Source of the DNA: Nematopogon swammerdamellus
Taxonomy: Eukaryota > Arthropoda > Insecta > Lepidoptera > Adelidae
NCBI GenBank assembly: GCA_946902875.1
Contig: OX336343.1
Coordinates: forward strand, 2,952,754 to 3,016,753
DNA length: 64,000 nucleotides
Reading direction: 5' to 3'
The number at the start of each line of letters is the position of its first letter. Within the stretch, counting starts at the first letter, position 1. Under the pieces are notes generated by a model that made no database searches, was not told where the DNA came from, and saw only the letters and a program-made list of their open reading frames with translations. This document shows, piece by piece, positions 32,201-47,200 of this stretch. Position numbers and translations under genes: made by a program.

Positions 32201-35200
32201 GTGTGTGTGTGTGTGCTAGTATCGACACTACACACAAAGAGGAGCAAGTTAGGCACACGCAAATGCACACGTACAACACACATATGTAAATCATAGGCCA
32301 CGCCCACAGGCTTCAACGGCGTTGTAGAGAAATCGCGCTCAGGGCGCCTCTAGGAGGGGCGCGCGCATTTGATGCTCTGTGGGTCCATCTATAAATTTTC
32401 AGGTGTACTTTTGTACCGCCTCCAACTCAACGGTCTGAATATGAATCAAAATATTATTTAACATTTTGAAGTTCTAGTTGTTTTTTGACGTGATAACGTC
32501 ACATCTTATAAATTGATGAACACCGGCTGCACGCACGAAAAAGTGTCACGTTCCATCTGAGCCTGTGTGTGCAAGCGAGAGCGCGTAACAAGCGATAGAG
32601 AGGCACAATCGGCCCAAGCATCGACTTGTACACATTTATCAAAGTACCATGGCAGCACAAATTGAAAGGAGGTTACTCGTACCATAATATATTAAGCGCA
32701 TCTGGCCGGTCGGAAAAGATTTCAAATTTAGAATATTTATGAAATAGGTTCTAAAGTACCAGGGCAGCACAAATTGAAAGGAGGTTACTCGTACCATAAT
32801 ATATTAAGCGCATCTGGCCGGTCGGAAGATATTTCAAATTTAGAATATTCATGAAAACCACTTTATGACGTTATCACGTAAAACTATCGTCCGTAAACCG
32901 ACTTTACAGACAACCAATTTTTTTAAGGTGGAATGTTTCTTGAAACAGTTTTATAATTCAATCTTTTTTTAGAAAGTTATATCAAATAACAAGTTCTGCG
33001 TAGAATTGGGCGATAAACCGACGACGTGTTTTTCCAGTGCACACTTAGTACATATCTTGAAAACTACTGAACCGATTTACACGAAACTTCCCTAAATTGA
33101 AGTAAATGTAAGCGAATAATAATGGTTACAATCCGATTAATAGTTTCAGAGAAATGCGTGGACAAACATACATGCAAACAAACATACAAACATACATACA
33201 TACACTTATGAAATTGGGCACACCTGTTTAGAAGTCCACATAGACTAACATAATATTATACGAATATTGTGCAATTCCAACGATATTACATACGGGCCGA
33301 ATTGATAACTTCCTTTTTTGCAGAAGTCGGTTAAAAAGGATGGTACGGCCGTGTTTGCTCGACTTATACAATACAATTCAGTATTCGATGATGTACGCTT
33401 GCAGAGAAATATTCGCTCAACAACGAGGACATAGTGATGTCAGCGCTGCTCGTCGTGTGCTGCAAGCCTAAGCCGCACAAGAGCGGGGTGGTGGAGCCCC
33501 CGGACTACTGGCACGGTCTGGCGGCGAAGAGGAGCTCGGACGTCGTCAGCTGGTTCACGGCTGTCTTCAGAGTGCGGAAGTGTCTGCCCGTTCGCGGAGG
33601 TGAGGACGGACACTGATCTATAGACGTACTAGATACAAACAAACAAAGAAACAAAATCATTTATTGTGTAAATTAAATTAAAAGATACATTCATGTGTTT
33701 TATAGTACGAGGAAAGAAAGTACAATAAACATCTTTTACAACGATATGTCTGCTCAGAGCTAGGCACTAGGCTCGCACCTGTATCGCTAAGCTCCGTTTG
33801 TTTTAGATCCTTTAATCCTTTAACCTGGGTGGCTTCAAACGTCGTATTAACAGGCTATAATCTGTTCCAAATAAGCCTGGATAAAAAGTCATTGACCTTT
33901 GAGTTGCACAAACGTGAAACGCTAAACGCCGTCTCTTTCTTGTGCCACGACACCGGCTCTTAGCGTTTCACTTTTGTGTAAGGGAGATAGCACACAAAGG
34001 TCAATGACTTTTTATCCAGGTTTATTTGGAAAAGACCATAGACAGCCTAGCAACAGTCCGCAAATATGCTGGCATGGCACCTAACGGAGCGTGGTTTCGC
34101 GAGGAGGTGTTTTTGGCTCTGTTGAATGCACCATTGGTCTCTCGGCACAACCACCCGTGTTGGTTTACATAAAAAAGTGAGCCCTTTCCGAAAAAAACAT
34201 GTTAGCGACCAAAGGAGCTTATAAGCTGATTTCACAATGACGATGATGCTTGTGTTATATGGCTCACCTTATCGTCCGGCCTTTCTCATACATCACTCCC
34301 GAAAAACCATGTCACCGACCAAAGGAGCTTATAAGCTGATTTCAAAATGACGATGATGCTTGTGTTATATGGCTCACCTTATCGTCGAGCCTTTCTCATA
34401 CATCACTCCCGAAAAAACTTGTCACCGACCAAAGAAGCTTATAAGCTGATTTCAAAATGACGATGATGCTTGTGTTATATGGCTCACCTTATCCTTATCG
34501 TCGAGCCTTTCTCATACGTCACTCCCGAAAAAACTTGTCACCGACCAAAGAAGCTTATAAGCTGATTTCAAAATGACGATGATGCTTGTGTTATATGGCT
34601 CACCTTATCGTCAAGCCTTTCTCATACATCACTCCCGAAAATACTTGTCACCGACCAAAGGAGCTTATAAGCTGAGCCGAGAGGTCCGAGGTTCGAATCC
34701 GGTCGGCGCGGCGTGTACCAATGAGTTTTTTTTTCTGACGGAAAAAATTACTTGGATACAGGCTGCTTCACCGTTCGGAACCGGTGTAAAACTGTAGGTC
34801 CCTCTCCCTTCCCTTGCAAGGGGCAATTGCACGTCTTTAAGATAATTTAGACTTAGCACAATCTTATCCATAATGTTTGTTGGCATAATTTTTTTTACGA
34901 TAAGTAAATGTGCTTATCAAAGATCACAGTTTTATTTCCTAGAAAGTCTTGTACTCAATAATATTAAATTGTTTTTACTGATACGAGCTTTCTTGAGAAA
35001 AACATGTACGTCGAAATAGCTATGCCCTATGTATTGTATTGTATATGTTATGGACCAAGTGATTAATAGGGCATTATACATAATGGCATTTTTCATAATG
35101 CCCGGGGCATTTTGAAAAATGCCCAATATGAGAGGGCAATATGATGATTACTGTTGAAATAATTAAATTGTCCGGGCTTTATGAATAATGTCTATCTCGT

Positions 35201-38200
35201 ATTGGGCAGGATAATAAAAAATACGTGTTTTATTTAAGACCAACTGTGCCCGCGGCACCGCCCGCTCTCATGTTTCACTTCACTGCTAACCTCATAAGCC
35301 ATTTAGCGTGATAGTAAGTAGCCTATAGTTGATGGGAAGAATCAAGCTATCCGTAGATTTTTTTTTTTATTAAAATCGGTTCAGTGGTTCTCGAGTTATA
35401 AGCGGACAGACAGACATACATACATACACTCAGACAGAAAGCAGACGTTGGATTTTATTATAGGTAAGGATTCTTTTAATGTCCGACAATGAAACCTACG
35501 AATAGCCCTCATGTCAAAACCTGGGCCGCCTCAACATTAGGTTAGGGTTAATTTATCTATAAATTAACCCTGGTTATTTTTTTTTAAACCACCAAAACAT
35601 TCACCCATACCACTTTCCTGTCAACCTCATACCTACGAACTAGGTCCAATAAACATAGACATGGTCTATCTCCGCGCCCGCGCCCGCGCCTTGCCGAATG
35701 TACCTAAATTATCAAATTGCCCGACGATAGCGTAGCAGTAGGTATTCATAATGACCAGACACTATGATAAATAATGAAGTTTAGGTAATAATTAATCACT
35801 TGGCCCGATTTGACTTGTCATTATTCATAATGCCCAGGCTTTATATATAATGCCCTCATTAATCACTTGGTCCATAACATATATATTTTATTGAACTTAA
35901 ATAAAATATGGACAAAAGATATAACCACCATGGTCCAAAGGAAAACATGGCACCTAACTCACCAAAGTGTTATGGATCGACATGGCAATAATAATTGTGG
36001 TACCTACCTACACCTGGTGCTTCCCCGTTCGACACCGGTGTAAACTGTAGGTCCCCTTCCCTTGCCCCTTACTAGCTGGTAAGTTCAAATTGTAGCCGAC
36101 TGGGTTGGTACCACCGTACTGGATGTAAGATGGCCGCATAGTAGCCTCGGTTGTGTTCTCCTCTAGTCCAGTATAGCCAGCAATCCAGGGAAGTCTCCGG
36201 TATGGCACCTACCTTCTCGGAGGTGATATTGGCTGGTCGGAGCATGGACTTTCCGATTCCGACGCAGTAATCCATACCGGAACCGGAATACGAGAGCACA
36301 CTTGTGGCAATGGTGGAGACGTGGTGACTGTGCAGTCGTCGTATCACGAAGCCGTCGAAAGTACATACTTTATGTCGCCGTTCATCGAAAGTACATACTT
36401 TATGTCGACGTTCATCGAAAGTACATACTTTATGTCGAAGTTCATCGAAAGTACATACTTTATGTCGACGTTCATCGAAAGTACATACTTTATGTCGAAG
36501 TTCATCGAAAGTACATACTTTATGTCGACGTTCATCGAAAGTACATACCTTATGTCGCTGCTCATCGAAAGTACATACTTTATGTCGACGTTCATCGAAA
36601 GTACATACTATATGTCGAAGTTCATCGAAAGTACATACTTTATGTCGACGTTCATCGAAAGTACATACCTTATGTCGCTGCTCATCGAAAGTACATACTT
36701 TAGGTCGACTTTCATCGAAAGTACATAATTTATGTCGCCGTTCATCGAAAGTACATACTTTATGTCGACTTTCATCTAAAGTACATACTTTATGTCGACG
36801 TTCATGGAAAGTACATACTTTATGTCGGCGTTCATGGAAAGTACATACTTTATGTCGCCGTTCATCGAAAGTACATATTTTATGTCGACGTTCATCGAAA
36901 GTAAATACTTTATGTCGACGTTCATCGAAAGTAAATACTTTATGTCGGCGTTTATCGAAAGGACATACTTTATGTCGCCGTTCATCGAAAGTACATACTT
37001 TATGTCGCCGTTCATCGAATTCACGTCAAAAATGTTTCGTTGCAGGTTCCGGTTGTCGCGTATACGTGGACGAAAATGCGAGAGTTTATCACAGCTGGGA
37101 CAGTTACCTCAAGAACAACAATCTGCCCGAATGTGTCCTGGTGGTGCCGATGAACGGGGAGTACCGGGGCATTCCGGACGAGGTCGTACATACATCTCAT
37201 CATATATTGTGCCCATATTCATAAATCGACATACATACACACCACACGCTCTTATATAGTGCCACCAGGAAGTTATTACGCGTGGGAAATATTTTTTTTA
37301 TTTTTTTTATGGAAACTTGACACGGTTGGCTACATCACCTACAACATCCGTGATGTCAGCCCATAACACAGGGTGAACTAGGTGCCATGTCAGTGCTTCC
37401 CTTCATTTCGCGCCGGCTACACTGAACTGGACGGAAAACACGAACTATTTACATAGCCGTTTCGACCGACGTTTCGCTCAGTGCGGTGGTACCAACCCGG
37501 CCGGGATAAACCCTACCACCTAGTAAGGTAAGAAGGGAAGGGACCTACAATATGCGCAACTGTCTGCATTCCTAAGAAGGGACGTGAACTTTCGATCGAA
37601 AGTTTGTCGAAAATTAGGTTATTAAGTCATACAATTATCGACAAACTTTCGACCGAAACTTCACGTCCCTCTTAGGAATGCAGACGGTTGCGCATATTTC
37701 CCACGCATCATATCTTCCTGGTGGCACTATACCGACAACCGGGGTATGCAGAGTAATCGGTGTTGCGCTGCAAGTACTCTGGGTAAATTACAGCACAACA
37801 CCGACCACCACGTTTAGCAAATTATTCGGACAAGATAAGTATCGAGCAGCAAGTAAGTCACGAATGCCCACCTGTTGCACGACTCGGTGGAAACACCGTG
37901 CCAATGTGAGAGGTGGCAACAATAATAGCCAAACGGACTTCGTAAGATAGAATATCTGTAAAGAAAATTGTAAATAAAAAGAAAATGTATGAATAGTACC
38001 TATAAGGTAGATAGGTACTTACTAATTTTTTTGTTTTATGTATTGAATTTTAGGAAGACTTGCTCACTAATAAAGTAACAGAAGACTTCGATTTCTGCTA
38101 ACAACACCACATACTAAGAAGAGATCTAAAGTACGCGTGAACGGGTGAAACGCGAGACGGTCATCTGGCAACACTGTGGCGGCGTTAGTTCCGCTGTCAG

Positions 38201-41200
38201 CCACGTTCATTTCAAGCCTTGTCGCACTGTAATTTTTTGCAGAAGGAGCAGCTGTTAGCAGTGCAGCTGTCGGTTGAACCGTCTCCCGCGCTCGGCGCGG
38301 GGGCGCGGACCGCGAAGGCGATCGACAGGACCAGCTCCGCTTTCTCGTTGGGAGCGGTGTGCGTGATGGCGACCGCGGCGGTCACTCCCGTCGCGCCGGC
38401 CGTGCTGGTGGGGGCGGCTGCCGTCGGCGTGGTCAATGGGATCTATAGAATAACGCGCTCCGGTTACCAGTTGCGCGACAGACGAAAGTACGAACAGGCA
38501 AGTTCATTCAGGCTGACGCCCATACATACATACATATCACACACGCTGAATTTTATTTATTTATTTTATTTTTATTTATTTATTTGGTTTACTACAAGTA
38601 GGACACACAACATAACATAAAATAACACAGGTATTCTTAAAACTAGCCTTATCTCTACTCAATAATAGGAAACACTACATTCATTGGAACGATCGTGCGT
38701 GGCGTGACGTCCATCGTCGATCGTCCGCAAGACAGTGAAGGAAGGAGTAAGTACCAGGAGTCAAACGACAGCGCGATGCGCAGGCGCCGCGCGCCTCGGT
38801 TCGCTCGCCTCGCCTCGCTCAGCGGTTCGGCGCGGAGGTGGCGGCGTAGGCGGGGCGTGGTCGGTCGCCATGGTTCCGTTCCGTATCCACTTGTTCGCTG
38901 CACTGCATTACCACAGCGCAGCGCCGAGAGTGCCGCGCCGCCTCGGCGCCGCGGCGGCCGCGGCGGCGCGGAGGAGGCGGCGCGCCGCGCCTGCCCCGCG
39001 CTGTCGTTGGGCTCCGGATTTCGGTATACATAACATCGCAACTACCCACCCAATCCACCTATTATGATACTATTTAAATATATTAACAACAATTTAACAG
39101 GAAAACTAATCTAATACAAAACTAAACAATAAAAAAAAAATTTGTTATAAAAAACTAAAACCCGACTACGAAAAAGCAAATTATGAAATCGTTTTAACTA
39201 AAAATAACAAAATAATATTTTCCATATAATTTATCAGATACAGCAATTCTCTTTTTATATTGATTTTACCTTAGCTTATAAATAATACATTTTGATAAAT
39301 TTATTATTTTTAACGTTCTAAATATAGAGCCGTGGTCGGGCGTTCTTCGTTCAACAAGACAAGTGAGACCGTCGTTGTGCATTATAGCCGTTGACGTTCG
39401 GTATGTACCTATGTATCTACTTATAATAATTTTAGATTGGCTCTGACTGATCTTACAAAAATTATAGCGTCCGTAAAGGGGTTACGACTTCCGTCCGATG
39501 CCAGTATGACACAATTACGATGGCCGTCCTAAGTTCCTCGCTCTAATAATGCACGAAGACAACCTCACTTGTCTTGTTGAACGAAGAACGCCCGACCACG
39601 GCTCTATATTTAGAACGTTAAAAATAATAAATTTATCAAAATGTATTATTTATAAGCTAAGGTAAAATCAATATAAAAAGAGAATTGCTGTATCTGATAA
39701 ATTATATGGAAAATATTATTTTGTTATTTTTATAATAATAATAATAATAATAATACATTTTTAGTTAAACGATTTCATAATTTGCTTTTTCGTAGTCGGG
39801 TTTTAGTTTTTTATAACAAATTTTTTTTATTTAAACGATTTTCATAATTAGCTTTTTCGTAGTCGGGTTTTAGTTTTTTATAACTTATTTTTTTTTATTT
39901 TAGGCTTTTTTTAAAACTGTTTGCATACTTTAAATGTTATATGTAACTCGTATATTGATTTTTTTTTTTATGGAATCTGACACATCACTTACAACATCCG
40001 TGACGTCAGCCCATAACACCGGGTGAACTTGGTGCCACGTCAGTGCTTCCCTTCGGTAGTGCCGGCTACACTGAACTGGACGGGAAATACAAACTATTTA
40101 CATAGCCGTTTCGACCGACCTTTCATTCAGTGCGGTGGTACCAACACGGGCGGGTTAAACCCTACCACCTAGTAATATAAGAAGGTAGTCATATTCTCCT
40201 TTTACGACATACACGGGGAGAGATGCAGTGGGGCTATTATTTTAAAGTACCGGCCCCACACGGTACAAAATTGATACTATCCGTCCGTTTATTTGTCGTC
40301 ATATGTACTATTTGAAACTAAAGTTTTCTGCAAATAGCGCATGAGTGAGTACCTACATCTATAAACAAATTATGTATAGTTGAAAGATGTATAGGCTTGA
40401 AGTAAAATGAAAGTCAGTCAGAGCAAGACCGAAGACTGAGCTGTGTAAGTGTGATTTTATTTCTCTATGTAAGTAAACATATCCGGCTGGGGTGAAGCGG
40501 ATTCGGGAAGTAAGTAAACCAATCAGTTCAAGGCCGAAGACCGAGGGAGGTTTCAGGTTCGTGTACCTACATAGTTGAATAATGTACTCACTCGAAGCAG
40601 GTAAGCCACTAAGGCGAGGCCAAAGCTACTGATATTATTTTTATAGTAAGCGCGACATGTGGCGCCAAGCCACCCATATGGTGTCTAGCGACGCCCATGG
40701 ACATTCGTTAGCATGCGGAGGCTGCGAATGCCATGCCGGCCTGACAGGTGCCCAGGTTGAAGGACCCGAGACTGTACTTGGGGGAAAATATTTCTCTCTG
40801 TTTGTATTTCAACAGGCTCTGATTTAGCTATGTATCCCTACGGAGTTGCAGTGGTTTTAGATAGCGGGACATTTGGGCGTCACCTACTATTCGCACGGCT
40901 CGACGCTGGATCGAGTACAGAGGCGCTAGCTGGTATTTGACTGAGCCATCCCATAGGTGCGAGCAGTACCCCAAGCAGGACCGAATCTGCGATTTATACG
41001 GCCTTGCCCTCGATGTCACGCCGGAAGTTTAGATCGTGCGAAAATTCGACTCGGAGGACCCCGAGGTGGTCGCAAAATTTAAGTGACGTGCTTTGGTAGG
41101 AAGGAGCTGGTGTGAACGCCGCTCTCTTCGCACTGAACGCGCAAACTTGTATCTTGGAGATATTGAACTTGACTAACTTGCTACGGCCCATTCGGAAATA

Positions 41201-44200
41201 GAGCCAAGTGTTTGCTCAAGTTCAGACATAAGTCTTCGGCTCTTCTCATCCACATCCCGCCTAGTTGAAGGGTAACTGGTGTAGAACCCGTGTTCCGTAC
41301 TCTCGTATGCATCACAATGATATGTTGCCCCCTGAATGCTACGCCCACGCCTTCAACGTTAGCAAGGTTCAGTGCTGCGCATTATCTGCGAAGGTCGATT
41401 TGAAGGTCCTTTTGCTTTCCAAGTCAGTTTCTAAGTCAGCGTCATACCTGTCTGGAAGCACCTGGACCTCCTGGGCACCACCATTTCCAAAGACGTAGGT
41501 TTCCGGCAACTAATCGAGTCTAGGGCTAAAACTGCACCCAGAAAATTGGGAATACTTTTCCGCAAACGGCGGTTCTTCTCTTCCACAATATCTCGCTTAG
41601 CTGAAGGGTAACTTATATCCGACAATATTGTAGGTATTAGTTATATTTAATGTACCTTCACTACATATGCTTACACTAGGTACATGGACATTAAATTTTA
41701 ATACCAATTTATTTTAGCACAGTACTGTATCTAATAATAATATTATATATCTATATAAAATTTGCGGTAGATCAGTGAGTAAGTATGTAGGTATATTACC
41801 AACAATACCATGTCGCTTCTTATCGTCGCGGCGTCGCGTCGTCGTCGCGCGTCATGGTGTATGTAACGTACCGAAACCGTGGGGGCGCGCAGAGGCGCGG
41901 TGCGCGGGCGACCACGCTTCATCGCCACTTCATCGCGATCGCGATTCATACATGCGCCACACATTTTGCTCTATTTCTCTGTACACATAAGTTTAATAGA
42001 TAGCAAAGTATATATTTTCGGAATCATAATTTAATTATCTTTAATTTGATACCCCACTCAATATATTTTGAATAACTAATTTGACATTTTGAGCTGTGCG
42101 TCCGCCATTTTGAATGTTGAAAATTTTTATATAGCCTATGACACTCCCGTGAATAAGACGAATCCAATGGCACAAGAATTTTTCAAATCGGCCCAGTACT
42201 TTAGGCTGTAGAGTGGAATATAGATAGTCACATACATACATACATACATACATACACGCCAAACTCATAACCCTTCCTTTTTTGGCTTCGCCGTAGTCGG
42301 GTAAAAAAGAGAAAGGATGATGAAATTACATAATACAGTGTGAGTACCCAATCAAAAGAAAATAATCATATCATAACAGTAAAACATGAACAAGATGAAG
42401 AAACAAATCAAAATCAATGTGTGCGAGATTTATAGCAATTTATCATAGAGAAATAATATACGGGGGTTCCTTTATACGTCTATGCAATTTATACAATGTT
42501 ACCTTACTACATTACGAAACTACTACTTACGAAAAATATATAACATATCCTTCCTTCCTTATTCCTTATTCCTTTCCTTATTCCTTATTCCTTATTCCTT
42601 ATTCCTTATTCCTTATTCCTTCCTTACCTATAATAAAATCCAACGTCTGCTTTCTGTCTGTCTGTCTGTCCGCTTATAACTCGAGAACCACTGAACCGAT
42701 TTTAATAAAACAAAATTCTACGGATAGCTTGATTCTTCCCATCAACTATAGGCTACTTACTATCACGCTAAATAGCTTATGAGGTTAGCAGTGAAGTGAA
42801 ATATGAGAGCGGGCGGAGCCGCGGGCACAGCTTGTATATTATATGCCAAGTCCTATAACATATGCAAAAATATGCGCTATATATATATATATATATACAT
42901 ATACGCATACACACAACACCCATCAACACAGAGTCACACATGTATATACACATAGATGCATACATATGCATATACGCATCGCATACATGCATACACAAGC
43001 ATGCATAGGCACATGTATATACCTCAAACACTGACTGAATCCCGACAATCGGGGTAAGCAGAGTAATCGGTGTTGTGCTGCAAGAGCTCTGGGAAACTAC
43101 AGCACAACACCGACCACCACGTTTCGCAAAGTAATCGAACAAGATTCAATAGATCAAGCAGCAAGTAAGGCACGAAGACCCACCTGCTGCATGACTCGGT
43201 GGAAGTACCGCGCCAAGGTGAGAGGTGACGAGTCTGTCGCCCTTTAGCACGGAATCTTGTCCTTATCCCTTAGTCGCCTTTTACGACATGCATGCATGCA
43301 CAGCTAACTAAATAAAATATAAAAACTCAGAGCTGCTCGGGTATTTACTTAGCGGTCCCCCGACTCCTTTAAGTAAGTAAACGGAAATTGTTTTTGACTT
43401 ATTTAAGGGTTGGGGGTTTTTTATATTTTTTTTAGATTTCCGTACCCTTACCGGACATGGGTTTTCAGCTTTTTCTCGATTTCTTAAATCAGTCGGATGG
43501 ATGTCGGATTAAAGCTGCTAAATAAAGCTTTCATGCGACATCCATATTGTCCACTTTCAACCTAATTATTATTATTATTTTGCCATTTCATATATATCAA
43601 TTTTGGCCCTTCAGAAATCTAGATACAGCCCTAGGACCGACGGACTGACATACCGCATAGGCTTTGCAATAGGCTTCCGTAACTGTTACTGTAAGGAATT
43701 AAAAATTATTCTTTATTTCGTACTTTCTAAATATTTTCACTGATAACAAGAAACATTTACAACAATAATACGCAGCAGACACTGTAAATATTCGTTCTTG
43801 GAACTGTCGATATAGACATATTTTTCGCATGTTTATCTTCTCAAGGTAATTCGACTTTGCATTATCTATCACCTTATCTTCACAAGGCTAAATGTCTCTG
43901 GCAGTTAGAAAAAAAAAAACAGACAATACTACAACGCACGCACACACACGTCGAAATCCACGAACTTTGCACCTATGTGCCACCTTTCCACTATGACCTA
44001 GGTTTTTTTATTCATTAAAAGCGCATTCATCACATTTTGGGGTACCCTGTACCCTGACTCGTGCCTGTACCTTCCACGAAACTATTTTATAATCTACTCT
44101 ATTAAACAATTTACAAATAGAAGACAGACATACAGGTACAACAGGGATCCTATATAAGGGTTCCGTTTTTTTTTAATCTTTTTAGGTACGAAACCTTAAA

Positions 44201-47200
44201 ACCCTATTTCTATTCAAATTTATTTTTTTGCAAAACGACTGTTTTATGATTTTTACTGTAATAAACAAAGAGGACTTACATAATTCCTCTTTGGTAATAA
44301 ACGATTTTTTTAGACACAATGACACAGATGTTTCTCACAATGATTTAAGACTGACCGCCACAGTAACAGCGTGGTTTCGCGAGGAGTGGTGTTACTGACT
44401 GTGTCTGAACGTATTTGGAATTTTTTTTGAATTTGAAAAAGTTTCATTGAGTCCATAAAAAAAGACGAGAGGTATCGCGGGACACCCGGTTGTTGGAACG
44501 AATTTCCTTTCGCTATTATAGTATGTATAAACATATAAGTATATATTGTATTCTCGTTCTTAAATTACGATTTTTTTTTCTTTTCTTTGTATTATGTGTA
44601 CTAACTAGGGTAGGTTTAAAATAAGAAACCCGTGGTCATAACATTGTAAAACCTGTGCCTGCGTCCTTTTTCACTCATTTATGTTACTTATCAGAGTTAA
44701 ACTGTTTGTAACGTGTAATTAATGTGTGAAATAAATGGTTTATTTATTTATTCATGTATTATTTATTTATTTGTTAAATTACATGCAAAACGAAATAAAT
44801 AAACAACGTTTGAGAGTAATTAAATAAAAAATAATAAAAATACATGAGCTCTATACTGCAGTCTATACATAGTGATACGCTGGTAAAAGCGCAAACACAC
44901 ACACACTACAGAAAAAGTGTCGTGACGGTCGAAGTCTTAGACTTTTTTCGGTCTAGCTCTCGCCAATTGTCTGGAGTGTATTAATGTGCTATAAGGAACG
45001 TCGTTCCAAAAACAAAACAAATGCGAGTCGAACTCGCGCACCGAGGGTTCCGTATCGCCATGTCATGGTTAGCGCCACTCACGCCATCTATGGCGTGTTT
45101 TATGAAATGCTTCATATTAGTTAAAATGCTTCATACTCTTTTCGGTAGATGGCGCGCATACACTTTTTTAGTTTCTTGTCTGGGAGGGAACCCCGTGAAT
45201 TTTTTTACTTTTTCTTATTTTTATTATTTGTTGTTATATCGGCCATAATAACACATATTCTGTGAAAATTTCAACGGGCTACCTATTACGGTTCAAGAGA
45301 TACAGCCCTCGGACAGACAGACGGTCAGACAGACAGACAGACAGACAGACAGACGGCGTAGGCTTAGTAATGGGTCTCGTACCGGATACGGAACCCTAAA
45401 AATTAAAGTCACGGAAAGAGCTTTCCAACGAACTATATATTATGATCATTAGATATTGGTCGGTCGGTTGGAACTGGGACATGTTCCAATAATTTTTGAC
45501 CTCCCTCAATTTTAAAAATTTCTGATTGTCTTTTTCCAGCGCATGGACTTGGGCAATGCTGAAGCTCGTGCCTGCTATTTGGACATAGTGAGTTCGGCTA
45601 CTGGCCTGGCTGCGGGAGCCTCCCGGTTGCTTCTAGCGAGATCTGCCGTCAACGGAACGAACGACACCACGGTCAGTCACCATCGGAGCCAGGGAATAAA
45701 CAATAATAATCTAGAGTTGACCCGCATGAAACGCAGAGTCACAAAAGGCACCATCTAATGGCCTGGAACGAGCACACTGCCAATATCATACGTGCGTTTT
45801 TGACGTGGAATCACGTCTTATAGTGCGACAAGGCTTGAAATGAACGTGGATGACGTTTGTGCGAGGGCACTGCTGCAACATTAGGGTTGTCAATTTTGAA
45901 AATTTCCTTACACTAGGGGAAAATATCGCTGCAAAAGAAAAGGTATGTATAGTACCTATAAGTTAGGTAGGTACTTACTTATTTTTTATTTTATGTATTA
46001 AATTTTAGGAAGACTAGCCCACTCATAAAATAACAGATTTGGGGGGTAATTGTTGTTCGCGTCCGTGACACCTTAGGTCCTAAAGTCACACGTGCCTCCT
46101 GGGTGGTGCCAAATGAACAACAGAATACTTGTGGTAGACAGGTCTTCCACCGTGTCGTCCGGGTAGGTACCACAGCTCGTAGGCGCAACCTCCTGATGCA
46201 GCTTGCTGCACTTGGAGGCCAGCAGACGAGTCAGCCGGGTCGGTGGACCGAGCAAGCGGAGGAGAGGAGGGGAGTGGATATTATTTCAGCCAACAATGAG
46301 GGCTCACTACCCAATTGCACTGTCTCTCGGGCCAGGGAGAGCCAGGTGCAACAGGAGTTATGTCGCTACCTGCCCGCGGATAGTACAGGGGCCCGCCGCG
46401 TGCGGTCGCACCAGCCTGCGTCGGGGGCTGCCCTATCAGCCAGCGAAAAATCCTGACGGAGGTGCACCTTGAGGCATGGTGACCTGGGGAGACCGGGGTG
46501 CATCCTCGTCAGGGGGGGCCTGGGGGTCCTCTCGTCCCTTGTGACAGTGTTCTTGGAGAGCCCACTTGAGCTGTCTTCAATATTACCGCTCCCCAAATCT
46601 CGTCTTGCTTGCTCCATTTTTTCATTTCCCTCAAAACTAACCTCATGCCAAGAAACAAAAGGAAATTCACCGCTTTAAGTGCGACTCCCACGTCTCCCAA
46701 ACACTTTAAAGTAGACATGTGTAATATATGCGGTCTACGAGCTAACTTTAATGCTGTCGCCCAACATCTGCAGACAGCAAAACCACATCTTTTGTTTTTA
46801 ACAGAGACTCAGGTCGCCCAACACACTACAAACCTGGACATCCCTGGATACAGTCTTTTCGAAAGATTTGTAGCCAAGAGTGGTGTATGTGTGTATGGTC
46901 GGTCTGACGTTTCTGTTAAACGGCTCACACTTTTCGAAGATCCTCAGTTTCCAGTCGTATGGATCCGCGTCAACCTTCCCCACGTGGTAAGAGTTTACGC
47001 GGGTGTATACCGCTCTCCCAACTTAGGTGCCAAGGAAAGTGCCGCACTATTTGAGTATCTCAGCAGCTCGGCCGATAGAGTGCTATGCCAACTACCTACA
47101 GCAGAAATTGTGATGTTGGGAGACTTTAACGCCAAACATGGAGATTGGCTTGGCTCCTGCACCACGGATGCTGCTGGTAAGGATGCATATAACTTGGCCA

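Noticed and set aside
36302..37259. Long overlapping ORFs on both strands over the 30-bp array
   Set aside because: They follow from a repeat length divisible by three. No start context, splice support or independent sequence suggests a gene.
38655..39067. Four overlapping ORFs of 79-128 codons in a GC-rich island
   Set aside because: Open on both strands because GC-rich DNA has few stops; low-complexity Arg/Ala composition and no family resemblance.
42417..42782. 121-codon ORF
   Set aside because: It spans a 7-bp microsatellite and a reverse LINE tail.
46103..46472. ORFs of 89-117 codons upstream of the jockey ORF as an ORF1
   Set aside because: They overlap in different frames, lack zinc knuckles, and look like a GC-rich leader.
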